Counted from the first letter of the stretch, positions 8,732 through 17,224 are shown. The stretch is DNA of 33,513 nucleotides from Nitrospira sp. (GCA_005116895.1 SWDO01000004.1:419881-453393); one strand, 5' to 3'. Numbers and translations: made by a program. The notes: generated from the letters alone by a model not told the origin.

Positions 8732-8962
8732 ATGGTCTCACCGGGGGTTTACCGTCACCATAAAGGGCAACAGTATGAAGTCTTGGGGGTTGCCAGACAT
8801 TCGGAAACGGAAGAGGCGTTTGTCGTGTACCGGGCATTGTATGGCGATCGAGGCCTCTGGGTAAGACCCCTTACCATGTTTACTGAGAGCGTCGATAAGG
8901 GAGGCGTATCTGTCCCGCGCTTTTCACGAATAGATAAAAAAACGGGAGAAGATAAGACTTGA
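8732..8962 (+). CDS. DUF1653 family small protein
   Basis: A 76-residue protein that matches the DUF1653 family over its whole length. It shows the N-terminal GVYRHHKGQQYEVLG, the central ARHSETEE and the VVYRALYGDRGLWVRPL block, followed by an MFTE segment and VPRF near the end. Family members are short, single-domain cytosolic proteins of unknown function, often stand-alone as here. ATG 8732 is used; GAGGA lies about eleven bases upstream, and a TTG at 8726 is a possible start two codons earlier. The gene is isolated between a terminator and a non-coding stretch, so no partner is indicated. Confidence 0.85.
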   Translation: MVSPGVYRHHKGQQYEVLGVARHSETEEAFVVYRALYGDRGLWVRPLTMFTESVDKGGVSVPRFSRIDKKTGEDKT

Positions 8963-9270
8963 AGATGGTTGGGGTAGTCGAAGGCGCCTATTCACTAACC
9001 CAGCGGCACTATTTCAAGGCTTTCCTTCCCTCGTCATGATGGAGCCTGTCCAGCTTGATGCTTTTGTGGACTCATCGACCGCCACGTACCGTTCCTACAA
9101 CGTTCCACGTATCATCATCAGCCCCAAAATGATATTTTGGTGACAGTTTGGTCAGGTTCAACAACAATGAGCTCTGTCCTGAGGGAGCCACTTGCAGAGA
9201 ATGTGAAGGCTCAAGAAGCCGTTATCGGTTACCTCTGGCGAATCGGTCGGCATCAGGAGAAATGACTAGG
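8963..9270. other. Non-coding stretch of about 300 bp
   Basis: No convincing gene is seen. The only clear structure is the palindrome at 9124-9140. An open frame begins at GTG 9148 upstream of the Sel1-type gene, but its first 40 codons have no signal peptide or family resemblance and it has no ribosome site. Confidence 0.5.
9124..9140. promoter_or_regulatory. 17-bp near-perfect palindrome, possible operator
   Basis: CCAAAAT-GAT-ATTTTGG has seven-base arms that are perfect complements around a three-base centre. It lies about 130-145 bases upstream of the truncated Sel1-type gene. Its length and symmetry suit a dimeric repressor site, but no regulator or promoter element can be matched to it. 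Confidence 0.35.
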
Positions 9271-9762
9271 ATGACAGGTAGGAACATGATGAGAAGGTTC
9301 GTGTTCGTGGGAGTCTTGATCCTGAGCAGTGCCGCGATTGCGGTGGCGGCGGAACCCCTGACCGGAAATCCCAAGCCAGTGGCCCCTCAGAAATCGATAC
9401 CGCTGGCCGGGGAGGAGCCATATGAGGCGTTGAAGCGTGGAGATTTCAGGGTCGCTGCGGGACTCTTTTACCCCTTGGCACAACGTGGGGATGCACGGGC
9501 TCAGTATAACCTGGATTATGTCCATCATGATAGTGCTCAATCTGTCTCTGGGGACCCTCGTGACGGTCGTCGGGTTCTGGCTCATCTGGGGGGGGACTGT
9601 CGCGCCAGCCCTCGTGGTTGGATGGGCCCTGAGCGTAGGGCTGTTTTTATGGTTCATGGCGGAGTCGATCACGGGACTATGGGCTTGGTCTACCTTGTTG
9701 CTCGGCCTGGAAAGCTTTGCCTGGCCCGTGGTGTTGATGATTCAACTCAGAGGCCAGGCTGA
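9271..9762 (+). pseudogene. Truncated secreted Sel1-repeat (TPR-like) protein, broken after the first repeat half
   Basis: The N-terminus is a good Sec signal peptide (MMRRFVFVGVLILSS, likely cleaved after AVAA). It is followed by a proline-rich spacer and then EALKRGDFRVAAGLFYPLAQ and GDARAQYNL, the first helix pair of a Sel1 repeat, which normally continues with a GxMY-type turn. At about 9513 this resemblance stops. The frame continues to 9762 as low-complexity sequence with no family character, because from about 9515 the real coding frame is that of a membrane protein in another frame. The gene has therefore lost its remaining repeats and stop codon. The exact start is uncertain: ATG 9271, 9286 and 9289 are all in frame, and GGTAGGA best serves 9289. 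A complete relative would usually carry several Sel1 repeats and act in the periplasm as a protein-interaction scaffold. Confidence 0.6.
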
Positions 9763-9952
9763 CTCACTTCCCGAATCTGAGATGGGAACGATCCTCTCAG
9801 CCGTCGTGCTGGGTCTTTTCTCCTCTGTGTTTTGGATTTCGTTTTCCTACGGCCTGTTTAAACGAGCACGCAAGCTGGATCCGGCCCTATCAGAGGAGCA
9901 GGTTGTGACAGTGCCAACTTCCCGGGCGAACAAAAAGAAGAAAGGCCGGTAG
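9518..9952 (+). CDS. Small integral membrane protein of unknown function, possibly lacking its N-terminus
   Basis: About 144 residues from ATG 9518. Three or four hydrophobic segments are visible: about 4-26 (TLVTVVGFWLIWGG), about 32-52 (VGWALSVGLFLWFMA), about 55-77 (WSTLLLGLESFAWPVVLMI) and about 92-112 (AVVLGLFSSVFWISFSYGLF). The C-terminus is basic and ends in a lysine-rich tail (ANKKKKGR). I do not recognise the family. The start is poor, with no ribosome site, and falls within a few bases of the point where the Sel1-type gene breaks off. The original 5' end may be missing and the two genes joined by a deletion. The stop lies two bases from the stop of the convergent priA-like gene. Confidence 0.6.
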   Translation: MSIMIVLNLSLGTLVTVVGFWLIWGGTVAPALVVGWALSVGLFLWFMAESITGLWAWSTLLLGLESFAWPVVLMIQLRGQADSLPESEMGTILSAVVLGLFSSVFWISFSYGLFKRARKLDPALSEEQVVTVPTSRANKKKKGR

Positions 9953-9954
9953 TC

Positions 9955-12225
9955 TTATCCATTCTCGACCGGGTCGATGTCGACCAGGAATTTGATCTGT
10001 CCTTTTCGGTACTCTCGCTCCATATTCTGGACGGAATTATGGATCCGTCGGCTAAGGGCGGTGCGATCCGTTCCCTTTACCAAGAGACGATACTGCTGAC
10101 GGCCTTTAGAAGGCCTGCGCATTGCGGGGACGGGTCCTAAAACAATCAGCGGCTTCTGATCATGTGCGTTCTGTTCTAGGTCTGCACCCCATCGCGTGGC
10201 GGCCTCTTCGACGGTTCTTAGGTCTTGCCCAGTTACCGAAAGATCAGCCAAGTGACAGATGGGAGGATAATGAAGAAGCTGGCGTGCCGTGAATTCTTCA
10301 TTGTAAAATTGATGGGGATCTCCTGAGATCAAGGCCTGCACAGCATGATGTGCAGGAAGGCGCGTCTGTACGATGACTCGACCTCCGGCAGACGCCGGAC
10401 ATGCTAGGTTGGTAGCATCGACCAGCAGGTGATAGGTTCGCTCAGCCGCTCGAAAGTCTGAGACGTGCAACCCGGAATCTGCCTGAAGGATCCCCACCAA
10501 GCCGTAGCGGGGCAGTGGCTCTCGGCTAAACAGTGCTTGGGTCCCGATAAGAATATCCCACACACCCGACCTGGCACCTTCCCGCAGAGCCTGAGCGGAC
10601 GCCGAATGCCGGAGCGTATCACCATCGAGCCGGGCGACGTTGGCTTGTGGGAATATACGACGAACTTCGGTTTCAACACGCTCGGTGCCACCACCAACAG
10701 GACTTATATGGGGAGTACGGCACGAAGGACAGAGGTCGGGCAACCGATCTGCCTTACCACAGTAGCGGCAAGTCAGTCTGCCGGCTTCACGATAATAGGT
10801 CAGCGGCACGATACAGGACTCGCAACGAGGGACCCAGCCACAGTCTCGACACACCAAGGTCCCGGCGTATCCTTTCCTGTTAAGAAAGAGCAGGATCTTG
10901 ACACGGTTCTGTAGGGCGTCGTGCATTGCCTGGATGAGTGTGTGGCTAAGAAGGGTTCTTGTGGATTCGTTGCGGAGGTCAACAAGCTCAATCGTGGGTT
11001 GAAGAGCGACTTCTAGTGGCACGTGATGGATCTCAGCTTCGGTATCGAACCTCGATTCAAGAGATGGATGAGCGGATGCCAGCACAACGAGCGCGCGCTC
11101 GCTCTCCGCTCTCAAGCTAGCCACCTCTCTGGCATGATAGCGAGGCTCCTGAGGCTCTTTCAGGGCAGGGTCCTCTTCTCCTTCCACCCAGATTAGCCCA
11201 ATCGATTGAAGCGGCGAAAATATGGCCGAACGGGTTCCTACGACTACCGAGGGAGTCTGCCCCTGGTTCTGTGGCAATTGAGCGGATTGTGAAGATGGGT
11301 GTGCGAGGGTAATCTGGAGGCCAGTGAGTCTTGAGAGCTGTTGTTTTAACCAGGCTGTTCTCGCGATCTCGCCGGTGATAACTAGAGTGGATCGCTTGAT
11401 TGAATGGGCTTGCTGAATGGCGTCGGCAAGCCGGCTGAGTCGGTGTTCCCATGGGGCGTGGAGCACGAGCTTTTTCTTGTGATTGCTTTGGAGGCAGTGA
11501 GCGATATGCGCTTTCCATGAAGAGTCGATCTTTGGAAGCGTGTCAGTGGGCAGAATGCCATCCTCTGGCGCTTGACGATCATACTCGCCCACGGTGAGTG
11601 CCCTAAGTGGCTTTGGGGACTCAACGTTGGTGTTGTTCGAAGGTATGAGCGCTATCCACGACTTGTTGATGAGGGCGTCGATCCCCCGCACGGTGTTTTC
11701 CTGTCGAGTTGCTTGAAGTGTGGAGGCCAGAATCCCTAGAGTTCGTCGGGCAATTCGGTCCAGAATCGGCCTCAGATCGTCTGGACAAAGGCCGGCTTCC
11801 AGTGCCGCGCTACCCTGTGGAGTGGCGACGTATCGTGCGGGCGAGGTTTTTCGCGTTGCTATCGAGGGTAATATGAGCCGAAGACACTGGCCCCAGGGTG
11901 CAACGTAATAGTCGGCGATCTTGCGAGAGAGTTCGAACAGCGCCGGAGACAGTGCAGAAGTTTGCCCGTCGTGAGCGAGAGAGCGGATCTCTCTAAGGGA
12001 AGTGGATTTTATCTCGGTCGCAAGGTGGTTACTCAGCGAGATGACGACCCCTTCCAGCACCATATGTCCAAACGGGACGAGGACGCGGTGCCCTATTGCT
12101 AGGGTCTGAGCTAAGGTGGGAGGGACGAGATAGGTGAAGGCCTTTGCAATATGGCGGGGTACAATAACGTCTGCATAGAGTGCCTGCATTTGACGCGGAA
12201 CGGTCGAGAGCCCATCGGAATCCAT
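9955..12225 (-). CDS. priA: PriA-like primosomal protein N' lacking helicase motifs
   Basis: PriA restarts stalled replication forks by binding fork DNA and loading the primosome. The fold is recognisable throughout: the N-terminal 3'-end-binding domain (YADVIVPRHIAKAFTYLVP), VVGTRSAIFSP in helicase lobe 1, PRYHAREVA, the eight-cysteine zinc-binding insert (CRDCGWVPRCESC and CRYCGKADRLPDLCPSC, about residues 458-500), and the family's DFRAAERTYHLL. The ATPase is not intact. Where the Walker A GVTGSGKT should be (about residue 255) the protein has HAPWEHRL; the DEEH Walker B reads VEGEED (about 347); and the QVAGRAGR motif VI reads DATNLACPASAG (about 610). This resembles the actinobacterial PriA proteins that lack helicase activity. 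ATG 12225 is used; ATG 12189 gives the most family-like N-terminus and TTG 12312 a longer one, and none has a strong ribosome site. It lies downstream of the ompA-like gene and is probably cotranscribed. Confidence 0.88.
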   Translation of the reverse strand: MDSDGLSTVPRQMQALYADVIVPRHIAKAFTYLVPPTLAQTLAIGHRVLVPFGHMVLEGVVISLSNHLATEIKSTSLREIRSLAHDGQTSALSPALFELSRKIADYYVAPWGQCLRLILPSIATRKTSPARYVATPQGSAALEAGLCPDDLRPILDRIARRTLGILASTLQATRQENTVRGIDALINKSWIALIPSNNTNVESPKPLRALTVGEYDRQAPEDGILPTDTLPKIDSSWKAHIAHCLQSNHKKKLVLHAPWEHRLSRLADAIQQAHSIKRSTLVITGEIARTAWLKQQLSRLTGLQITLAHPSSQSAQLPQNQGQTPSVVVGTRSAIFSPLQSIGLIWVEGEEDPALKEPQEPRYHAREVASLRAESERALVVLASAHPSLESRFDTEAEIHHVPLEVALQPTIELVDLRNESTRTLLSHTLIQAMHDALQNRVKILLFLNRKGYAGTLVCRDCGWVPRCESCIVPLTYYREAGRLTCRYCGKADRLPDLCPSCRTPHISPVGGGTERVETEVRRIFPQANVARLDGDTLRHSASAQALREGARSGVWDILIGTQALFSREPLPRYGLVGILQADSGLHVSDFRAAERTYHLLVDATNLACPASAGGRVIVQTRLPAHHAVQALISGDPHQFYNEEFTARQLLHYPPICHLADLSVTGQDLRTVEEAATRWGADLEQNAHDQKPLIVLGPVPAMRRPSKGRQQYRLLVKGTDRTALSRRIHNSVQNMEREYRKGQIKFLVDIDPVENG

Positions 12226-12341
12226 GTCACATTCTAGCAGTCTGGAAATGTGAAGGACACCGGCGTTCTCGGCGAGGAAGGTGTTTGACAAGACCCTTGG
12301 GGGCGAATCCAATACCGACGTGTCCCCGTCTCGGTCCGATG

Positions 12342-13904
12342 CTATTCCGTCTGGGTTCCGGCGGTTGGCTGCTGAGGATTATCTTTCTTGTTTGTGTCAG
12401 GCGATGTTGAGCCACTCTCATCAGGGTTATTGGCAGAATTTGACCTATCCTTTGAGGGAGTCTCTGGAGCGTCGCCCGTAGCCATGGTCCCTCGGCCAGG
12501 GGAATCAGTCATGACGGAAGTAGTAGCGGGAAGCGGCTGGTCGTTGTCGTCACGAGCACTCACAGTGGAAAGCCTTCCTTCCGGCTTTTGCATGTGAGTC
12601 TCAATCTCTGGTTTAGGCGCCGGAGTCTCCGTGTCCGGAGAATACAGAAGAATTTCTACACGGCGATTCTTCGTGCGGCCGTCTTCCACCATATTCGTAG
12701 CAGTTGGTTTGGTGTCACCCAAACCCACCGCACTGATCCGTTTCGGTTCAACACCGCCCTTTTCAATAAGATACCGGAGGACTCCGTGCGCGCGCACTTT
12801 GGACAATTCTAAATTGCTTGGATACCGCGACTTGAGTGAAGGGCCGATCTCCATGTTATCTGCATGGCCCTCGATTCGAATCATCCTCATGTCGCTGCTG
12901 GTGTGCAGGTAATCAATCAACTGATCGAGCACTTTATAATTGTCAGGCTTAATAGCCGCATCCCCTGAGTCGTAGTGCAGGAACTTCGCGAGGTCCCCAA
13001 GGTTGAGTCGGCTTTGTCCTGATGCATCTTGTATTTTCAGCTTGCTGGCTACTAGATTAGCTGGAACCGTTTGACTGGCCTGAGTTGTGGGCGATTCCGG
13101 GATTGCGCCTACAGGCTGAGGAAGGGGTGCTGCGTTTCCAACGAGCTTGAATCGGTCTCCTTTGAAGACGCGGGTATTGGCTTTAAGGATAATGGCAGTT
13201 GCCGTATGGGGTTCCACCGATAGGACCCTGAGCTGGCCGATCTTTCGTGGAGGAAGTCCGGCACTGTGACGCTGAATCTCGAGGAGATCGCTGGTCTTTA
13301 GTCCGTCCTCTTTTCCTCGATCCACATACACAACATTTGATTGTGAAACGAGGGTCATTGTCCGGTCGGCCTGGAGCTCAACAATCATGCCCTCCAGGTC
13401 GGAGATGTTCGACGCAGGGCTTGCTTCGGTGTCCGGCGCCGGCGCCACAAAACGCATGACGGGGTCCCCGGGGGAAATTGGTCCATAGCTGTGCACGGCT
13501 TCTACGGTCGTGAGAGCATGGTCGGCTGCGGTCACCTTCACGATTGCCGAACGATTCACAACAAATCCAAGGTATTCATTAGTCATTGGGTGAAACACTT
13601 TCCGAACACGCCGGTAGACGGTGAAAAGATCGCCAACTGCTACCTCAGCGGGGTTATTGAGCTTGAGATAGAGTGAATCGCGCTTGCCAAGCAGCATGCG
13701 ATTACCCGTCGACTGATTATCACCAGTTATCAAGTTCACGGTTCCGTCGATCGGAGATGTTTTCTGGATAGCACCATGAGAAAAGGCGCGCGCGGCATCT
13801 GAAAACCGAACGGAATCGATCTCTGGTGCCTGTGCCGACGCTTTATCAAGCGAGACGCCGATTCCTGAACACAGGACCAAGACGAGAGGGGCGAAGGTTT
13901 TCAT
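12342..13904 (-). CDS. Secreted OmpA-family peptidoglycan-associated protein
   Basis: A 520-residue envelope protein. A Sec signal peptide (MKTFAPLVLVLCSGIGVSLD, likely cleaved after ASAQ) is followed by two similar beta-rich modules (about 65-160 and 180-255; SLYLKLNNPAEVAVGDLFTV and NVVYVDRGKEDGLKTSDLLE). These resemble the FlgT C-terminal-like or LysM-adjacent modules found in such proteins. The OmpA/MotB domain (about 315-425) has the characteristic RIEGHAD, SNLELSKVRAHGVLRYL and KNRRVEI, so it should anchor non-covalently to peptidoglycan. The last 90 residues are a low-complexity tail rich in Pro, Thr, Asp and Asn. ATG 13904 is preceded by AAGGA eight bases upstream. Its function beyond cell-wall binding is unknown. 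The priA-like gene follows on the same strand. Confidence 0.9.
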   Translation of the reverse strand: MKTFAPLVLVLCSGIGVSLDKASAQAPEIDSVRFSDAARAFSHGAIQKTSPIDGTVNLITGDNQSTGNRMLLGKRDSLYLKLNNPAEVAVGDLFTVYRRVRKVFHPMTNEYLGFVVNRSAIVKVTAADHALTTVEAVHSYGPISPGDPVMRFVAPAPDTEASPASNISDLEGMIVELQADRTMTLVSQSNVVYVDRGKEDGLKTSDLLEIQRHSAGLPPRKIGQLRVLSVEPHTATAIILKANTRVFKGDRFKLVGNAAPLPQPVGAIPESPTTQASQTVPANLVASKLKIQDASGQSRLNLGDLAKFLHYDSGDAAIKPDNYKVLDQLIDYLHTSSDMRMIRIEGHADNMEIGPSLKSRYPSNLELSKVRAHGVLRYLIEKGGVEPKRISAVGLGDTKPTATNMVEDGRTKNRRVEILLYSPDTETPAPKPEIETHMQKPEGRLSTVSARDDNDQPLPATTSVMTDSPGRGTMATGDAPETPSKDRSNSANNPDESGSTSPDTNKKDNPQQPTAGTQTE

Positions 13905-13940
13905 AGGTGGATTCCTTTTGAGGCTAGTGTTGCTTTGAAA

Positions 13941-13968
13941 ACCATAGCAAAAGACGCTGTATTGTCAA
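13941..13968 (-). promoter_or_regulatory. Sigma-70-type promoter for the ompA-like gene
   Basis: On the minus strand a consensus -35 box TTGACA (13963-13968) is followed, 16 bases on, by TATGGT (13941-13946), a four-of-six -10 match. Transcription would begin around 13934, about 30 bases before the ATG at 13904. It is the best promoter match in the window. Confidence 0.6.
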
Positions 13969-14412
13969 GAATTTGAGCTGGATTGGTAGGAGTTTGACGG
14001 GCCATTCTTTCTAGTGCTAACGTGAGGTCTTGTCATTCCTTATCTGACCGGGGCATGGTGACTGACCGATGAATGGTAGTGAAAAAGAGGGTGAGCGTCT
14101 TTCCAGGGGCTTCCGCGAGAAGGAGCGAATCGATACACAAATCCATCGGCGGCGAACGGTCAAAGCGTTTTCTCCTCTAGAATCTGAATGGGAAAGTTCC
14201 CAGACTAGCCCATCTTCTTGCGGAGTGATAAGTACGGCGAAAGAGATCCAGCCCTTGGTGTCTGATCGTGAGTTGCCACAAGAATGTAACCGCTCAACCT
14301 AACTCTCCGCTGCCAGACCGCCTTCCCTAGGGCTTTCGGGTCCGCCTGAATTAGGTCCTTTGTTCGCTTGCTATCCCCGAGACAGGGGCACTAAGATTTC
14401 ACCCGTCATATC
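13969..14412. other. Intergenic region between the divergent ompA-like gene and the complex I operon
   Basis: About 440 bp with no supportable gene. An open frame at 14069-14302 (77 codons) has no ribosome site, no hydrophobic or domain pattern and a composition unlike its neighbours. A small GC hairpin, CCCC-GAGACA-GGGG (14375-14388), lies just upstream of the putative nuo promoter. Confidence 0.45.
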
Positions 14413-14418
14413 TATAAT
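14413..14418 (+). promoter_or_regulatory. Candidate -10 box for the complex I operon
   Basis: A perfect TATAAT lies 37 bases upstream of the nuoA start. No convincing -35 box is found at 16-18 bases, so it would need an activator or belong to another sigma class. GAGAGA at 14443-14448 is a weak ribosome site for nuoA. Confidence 0.35.
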
Positions 14419-14455
14419 ATCCTTTTTAGGTCAATGCCTTGTGAGAGAAAACTAA

Positions 14456-14839
14456 ATGGCCGAGACCGAAGTTCTTCTTGATTACCTGACGAAGTTTTTC
14501 CCGATCTTTCTCTTTATCTTGGTAGCTTTGGTCTTCGGGGTGGCGACCTTACTCATCAGTTATTTTGTGCAGCCCCGGTATCCGGAGCCAGAAAAGTTAT
14601 CGACCTACGAATGTGGAGCTGAACCATTTTCCGACGCCCGTATGCCATTTCCTGTCCGGTATTACATTTTTGCCATGTTGTTTGTCATTTTCGACATTGA
14701 AGTGATCTTCCTCTACCCATGGGCGGTCGTCTTCACCAAGATCGGGGTGATTGGACTGATTGAAATGCTGATTTTTATAGGCTTGTTCATCGTGGCCTAC
14801 GTCTACGCCTGGCGAAAAGGCGCACTGGAGTGGGACTGA
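14456..14839 (+). CDS. nuoA: NADH-quinone oxidoreductase subunit A
   Basis: Small membrane subunit of respiratory complex I that helps form the quinone-site region where the peripheral and membrane arms meet. The 127-residue protein has the expected three membrane helices (about 12-36, 65-85 and 93-115) and the diagnostic loop [17 protein letters not shown] with its conserved Cys, followed by [25 protein letters not shown]. It is full length. It is the first gene of the complex I operon, and nuoB starts eight bases after its stop. Confidence 0.97.
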   Translation: MAETEVLLDYLTKFFPIFLFILVALVFGVATLLISYFVQPRYPEPEKLSTYECGAEPFSDARMPFPVRYYIFAMLFVIFDIEVIFLYPWAVVFTKIGVIGLIEMLIFIGLFIVAYVYAWRKGALEWD

Positions 14840-14846
14840 GGATTGT

Positions 14847-15365
14847 ATGGGACTGATCCATCTGGGACGGCATGAGAAAGACGCGGCTCCGGACGTCATC
14901 ACGGGGTCTCTTGAAAAAGCCGTGAATTGGGCGAGGAAAGGTTCTCTCTGGCCGATGACCTTTGGGCTCGCTTGCTGCGCCATCGAGATGATGGCTGCGG
15001 TTTCTTCTCGGTACGACATGGATCGGTTCGGGGCAGGCGTGTTTCGTGGCTCGCCGCGGCAGTCAGATTTGATGATCGTTGCTGGAACCGTGTGCCGACG
15101 TATGGCACCGGTGATTCGAAAAATTTATGACCAAATGCCGGAACCTAAATACGTGATCGCGATGGGTTCCTGCGCCACGTCAGGGAACATCTATGACAGT
15201 TACAGTGTCGTGCAGGGAGTTGATCGATTTGTTCCCGTTGACATTTATGTGCCTGGCTGCCCTCCGACGCCGGAGGCACTCTTGGACGGCATCCTGAAGC
15301 TGCAGGAGCGTATCATGCAAAAACGTGTGTTTGTGACTCAGCCAGAACAGGTTAGGCCGACCTGA
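14847..15365 (+). CDS. nuoB: NADH-quinone oxidoreductase subunit B (cluster N2)
   Basis: Peripheral-arm subunit holding the terminal [4Fe-4S] cluster N2, which passes electrons to quinone. The ligands are all present: Cys43-Cys44 ([11 protein letters not shown]), Cys109 (AMGSCATSG) and Cys138 ([12 protein letters not shown]). The length of 172 residues is normal. ATG 14847 has TGAGGA just upstream. The N-terminus is short and has no targeting signal. Confidence 0.97.
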   Translation: MGLIHLGRHEKDAAPDVITGSLEKAVNWARKGSLWPMTFGLACCAIEMMAAVSSRYDMDRFGAGVFRGSPRQSDLMIVAGTVCRRMAPVIRKIYDQMPEPKYVIAMGSCATSGNIYDSYSVVQGVDRFVPVDIYVPGCPPTPEALLDGILKLQERIMQKRVFVTQPEQVRPT

Positions 15366-15381
15366 AGGTCTGACGCATTAT

Positions 15382-15879
15382 ATGCATCTATTGCTGCAAC
15401 GAATTCAGCAGACGTTTACGGTTGGAGTCACTGGCTTGGCTGAGTGGCGAGGTGATGCGGCGGTGACCGTTACGCGAGACAAAGTCCATGAAGTGGCTCA
15501 GTTTCTGCGCAATGATCCCGGGATGGATTTCGATTATATTGTCCATGTGAGTTCTGTGGATTGGCCCGACGATGAAGAGCGATTCGAAGTGGTGTGGGAG
15601 GTCTACTCGATTCGGAAGAGGCATCGCATCCGACTCAAGACACGAGTGCCTGAATCGGATTGTGTCGTTGATTCCTTGACGGATCTTTGGAAGGGTGCCG
15701 ATTTCATGGAACGTGAAGTCTTCGACATGATGGGGATCAGGTTTCGAAATCATCCCGATCTTCGACGGATTCTCATGCCGGATGACTATACCGAAGGCTA
15801 CCCGTTGCGTAAGGATTTTCCGCTCCGCGGTAAAGGCTGGCGAGACACGTTTGATTTTCTGGACGAAGTTCCGCGATAG
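15382..15879 (+). CDS. nuoC: NADH-quinone oxidoreductase subunit C
   Basis: Peripheral-arm scaffold subunit (30-kDa family) of 165 residues. The family signature is clear in the second half: DLWKGADFMEREVFDMMGIRF (about 96-116), HPDLRRILMPDDY and EGYPLRKDFPLRG. It is separate from nuoD, not fused as in E. coli. The ribosome site is weak, so it is probably coupled to nuoB, whose stop is 16 bases upstream. Confidence 0.96.
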   Translation: MHLLLQRIQQTFTVGVTGLAEWRGDAAVTVTRDKVHEVAQFLRNDPGMDFDYIVHVSSVDWPDDEERFEVVWEVYSIRKRHRIRLKTRVPESDCVVDSLTDLWKGADFMEREVFDMMGIRFRNHPDLRRILMPDDYTEGYPLRKDFPLRGKGWRDTFDFLDEVPR

Positions 15880-15894
15880 GATCGCTCTACCATC

Positions 15895-17139
15895 ATGGCA
15901 TTCGAAGATCAAAGAACCACTGTTTATAAGGTCAACCCGGAACACCCGGAAAGCGAGACGCTCCCGACCTTACGAACCGAGGAGCTCTTGCTCAATATGG
16001 GGCCGCAACATCCCAGTACCCATGGGGTGCTCAAGGTAATCCTTGAGCTGGAAGGGGAGCGGCTGGTGAAGTCCACACCAGTCATGGGGTATCTCCACCG
16101 GGGAGTGGAAAAGCTTGCCGAGGACGGCACATATCATCAGTTCATTCCTCATACGGATCGACTCGACTATGTCTGTGCAATGTACAACAACTTTGCCTAC
16201 TGCCGAGCCGTCGAGAAACTTTTAAATTTACAGGTCCCGGAACGAGCTGAATATTTACGGACGATCGTTGCGGAAGTTCAGCGTATTATTGGACACCAAT
16301 TTTGGCTGAGCGCCCAGGCGCTTGATATTGGAGCCATGACCGTCTTTTTTTACTGTTTTCGGGATCGCGAAATCCTGCTTGATTGGTTCGACGAGCTGTG
16401 TGGCGCTCGCCTCACAACGAGCTGGTACCGTATCGGTGGGGTTGAGCGGGACTTGACGCCGTCGTTGATCGACAAGCTCAAGCAGTTTCTCGACTATTTC
16501 CTGCCGAAGATCGATGAATATCAAGTGTTTCTTGAGAAAAACCGCATTTGGCTTGGGCGCACCAAAGGGGTCGCCGTGATTTCGGCAGAAGATGCGGTCA
16601 GTTTTGGACTGAGCGGGCCGGTTCTCCGCGGATCCGGCGTGGACTACGACCTTCGCAAGTATGAGCCCTATAGCGCCTATCCAAAGTGCGAGTTCAGCGT
16701 GCCTGTCGGAAAAAACGGGGATACGTACGATCGTTACTGGATTCGGGTGATGGAGCTCTACGAGAGCGTCAAGATCATTCGGCAATGTCTGGAGCAGATG
16801 CAAGAGGGACCCGTCATGGCGGATGTTCCAAGCGTGACGCTGCCGCCGAAAGAACGCGTTTTTACAAATCTAGAGGCGATGATCCAACAGTTCAAGCTCT
16901 TCTCGCAGGGGTTCGATGCTCCACCAGGCGAAGTCTACTGTGGTACGGAAGCGCACAAAGGGGAGCTGGGCTTTTACATCGTCAGTACGGGTGGCGGAAA
17001 GCCCTATCGACTCAAGATTCGAGCCCCTTCGTTCATACACATGGGTGCCTTCGATCACATGGCCAGGGGGTATATGATCTCGGATGCCTGCACCATATTT
17101 GGGACCTACGATATTGTGATGGGCGAGTGTGACCGATAA
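15895..17139 (+). CDS. nuoD: NADH-quinone oxidoreductase subunit D
   Basis: The 49-kDa-family subunit (414 residues) that forms the quinone-binding pocket with NuoB. Recognisable blocks are NMGPQHPSTHGVL near residue 41 with the quinone-site His, PVMGYLHRGVEKLAE, LDYVCAMYNNFAYC, FRDREILLDWFDELCGARLT, SGPVLRGSGVDYDLRK and the C-terminal IFGTYDIVMGECDR. It is full length. After it the operon breaks from the usual order: nuoE and nuoF, which usually follow, are absent, and an 85-bp spacer with an inverted repeat leads to nuoG. Confidence 0.97.
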   Translation: MAFEDQRTTVYKVNPEHPESETLPTLRTEELLLNMGPQHPSTHGVLKVILELEGERLVKSTPVMGYLHRGVEKLAEDGTYHQFIPHTDRLDYVCAMYNNFAYCRAVEKLLNLQVPERAEYLRTIVAEVQRIIGHQFWLSAQALDIGAMTVFFYCFRDREILLDWFDELCGARLTTSWYRIGGVERDLTPSLIDKLKQFLDYFLPKIDEYQVFLEKNRIWLGRTKGVAVISAEDAVSFGLSGPVLRGSGVDYDLRKYEPYSAYPKCEFSVPVGKNGDTYDRYWIRVMELYESVKIIRQCLEQMQEGPVMADVPSVTLPPKERVFTNLEAMIQQFKLFSQGFDAPPGEVYCGTEAHKGELGFYIVSTGGGKPYRLKIRAPSFIHMGAFDHMARGYMISDACTIFGTYDIVMGECDR

Positions 17140-17162
17140 ACGTGACGGGTGAGATGTGCAAA

Positions 17163-17213
17163 GTGAAAGGTAAGATCAGGATTTCGTTTTACGGTTCTCG
17201 TTTTTCCTTTCAC
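17163..17213. repeat. Imperfect palindromic intergenic repeat between nuoD and nuoG
   Basis: GTGAAAGG (17163-17170) and CCTTTCAC (17206-17213) are perfect inverted arms. The similarity continues inward imperfectly (GTGAAAGGTAAGA against GTGAAAGGAAAAA on the other strand), and CGTGACGGGTGAGATG just upstream repeats the same theme. Arrays of GTGAAA-like units facing TTTCAC units look like a dispersed intergenic repeat. It lies exactly where nuoE and nuoF are missing. Confidence 0.5.
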
Positions 17214-17224
17214 GGAGAAGAACC

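Noticed and set aside
9148..9270. Upstream extension of the Sel1-type gene from GTG 9148
   Set aside because: The extra 41 residues precede the signal peptide, have no ribosome site and would disrupt export.
14069..14302. A 77-codon open frame upstream of nuoA
   Set aside because: No ribosome site, no domain or hydrophobic pattern and odd composition; treated as non-coding.
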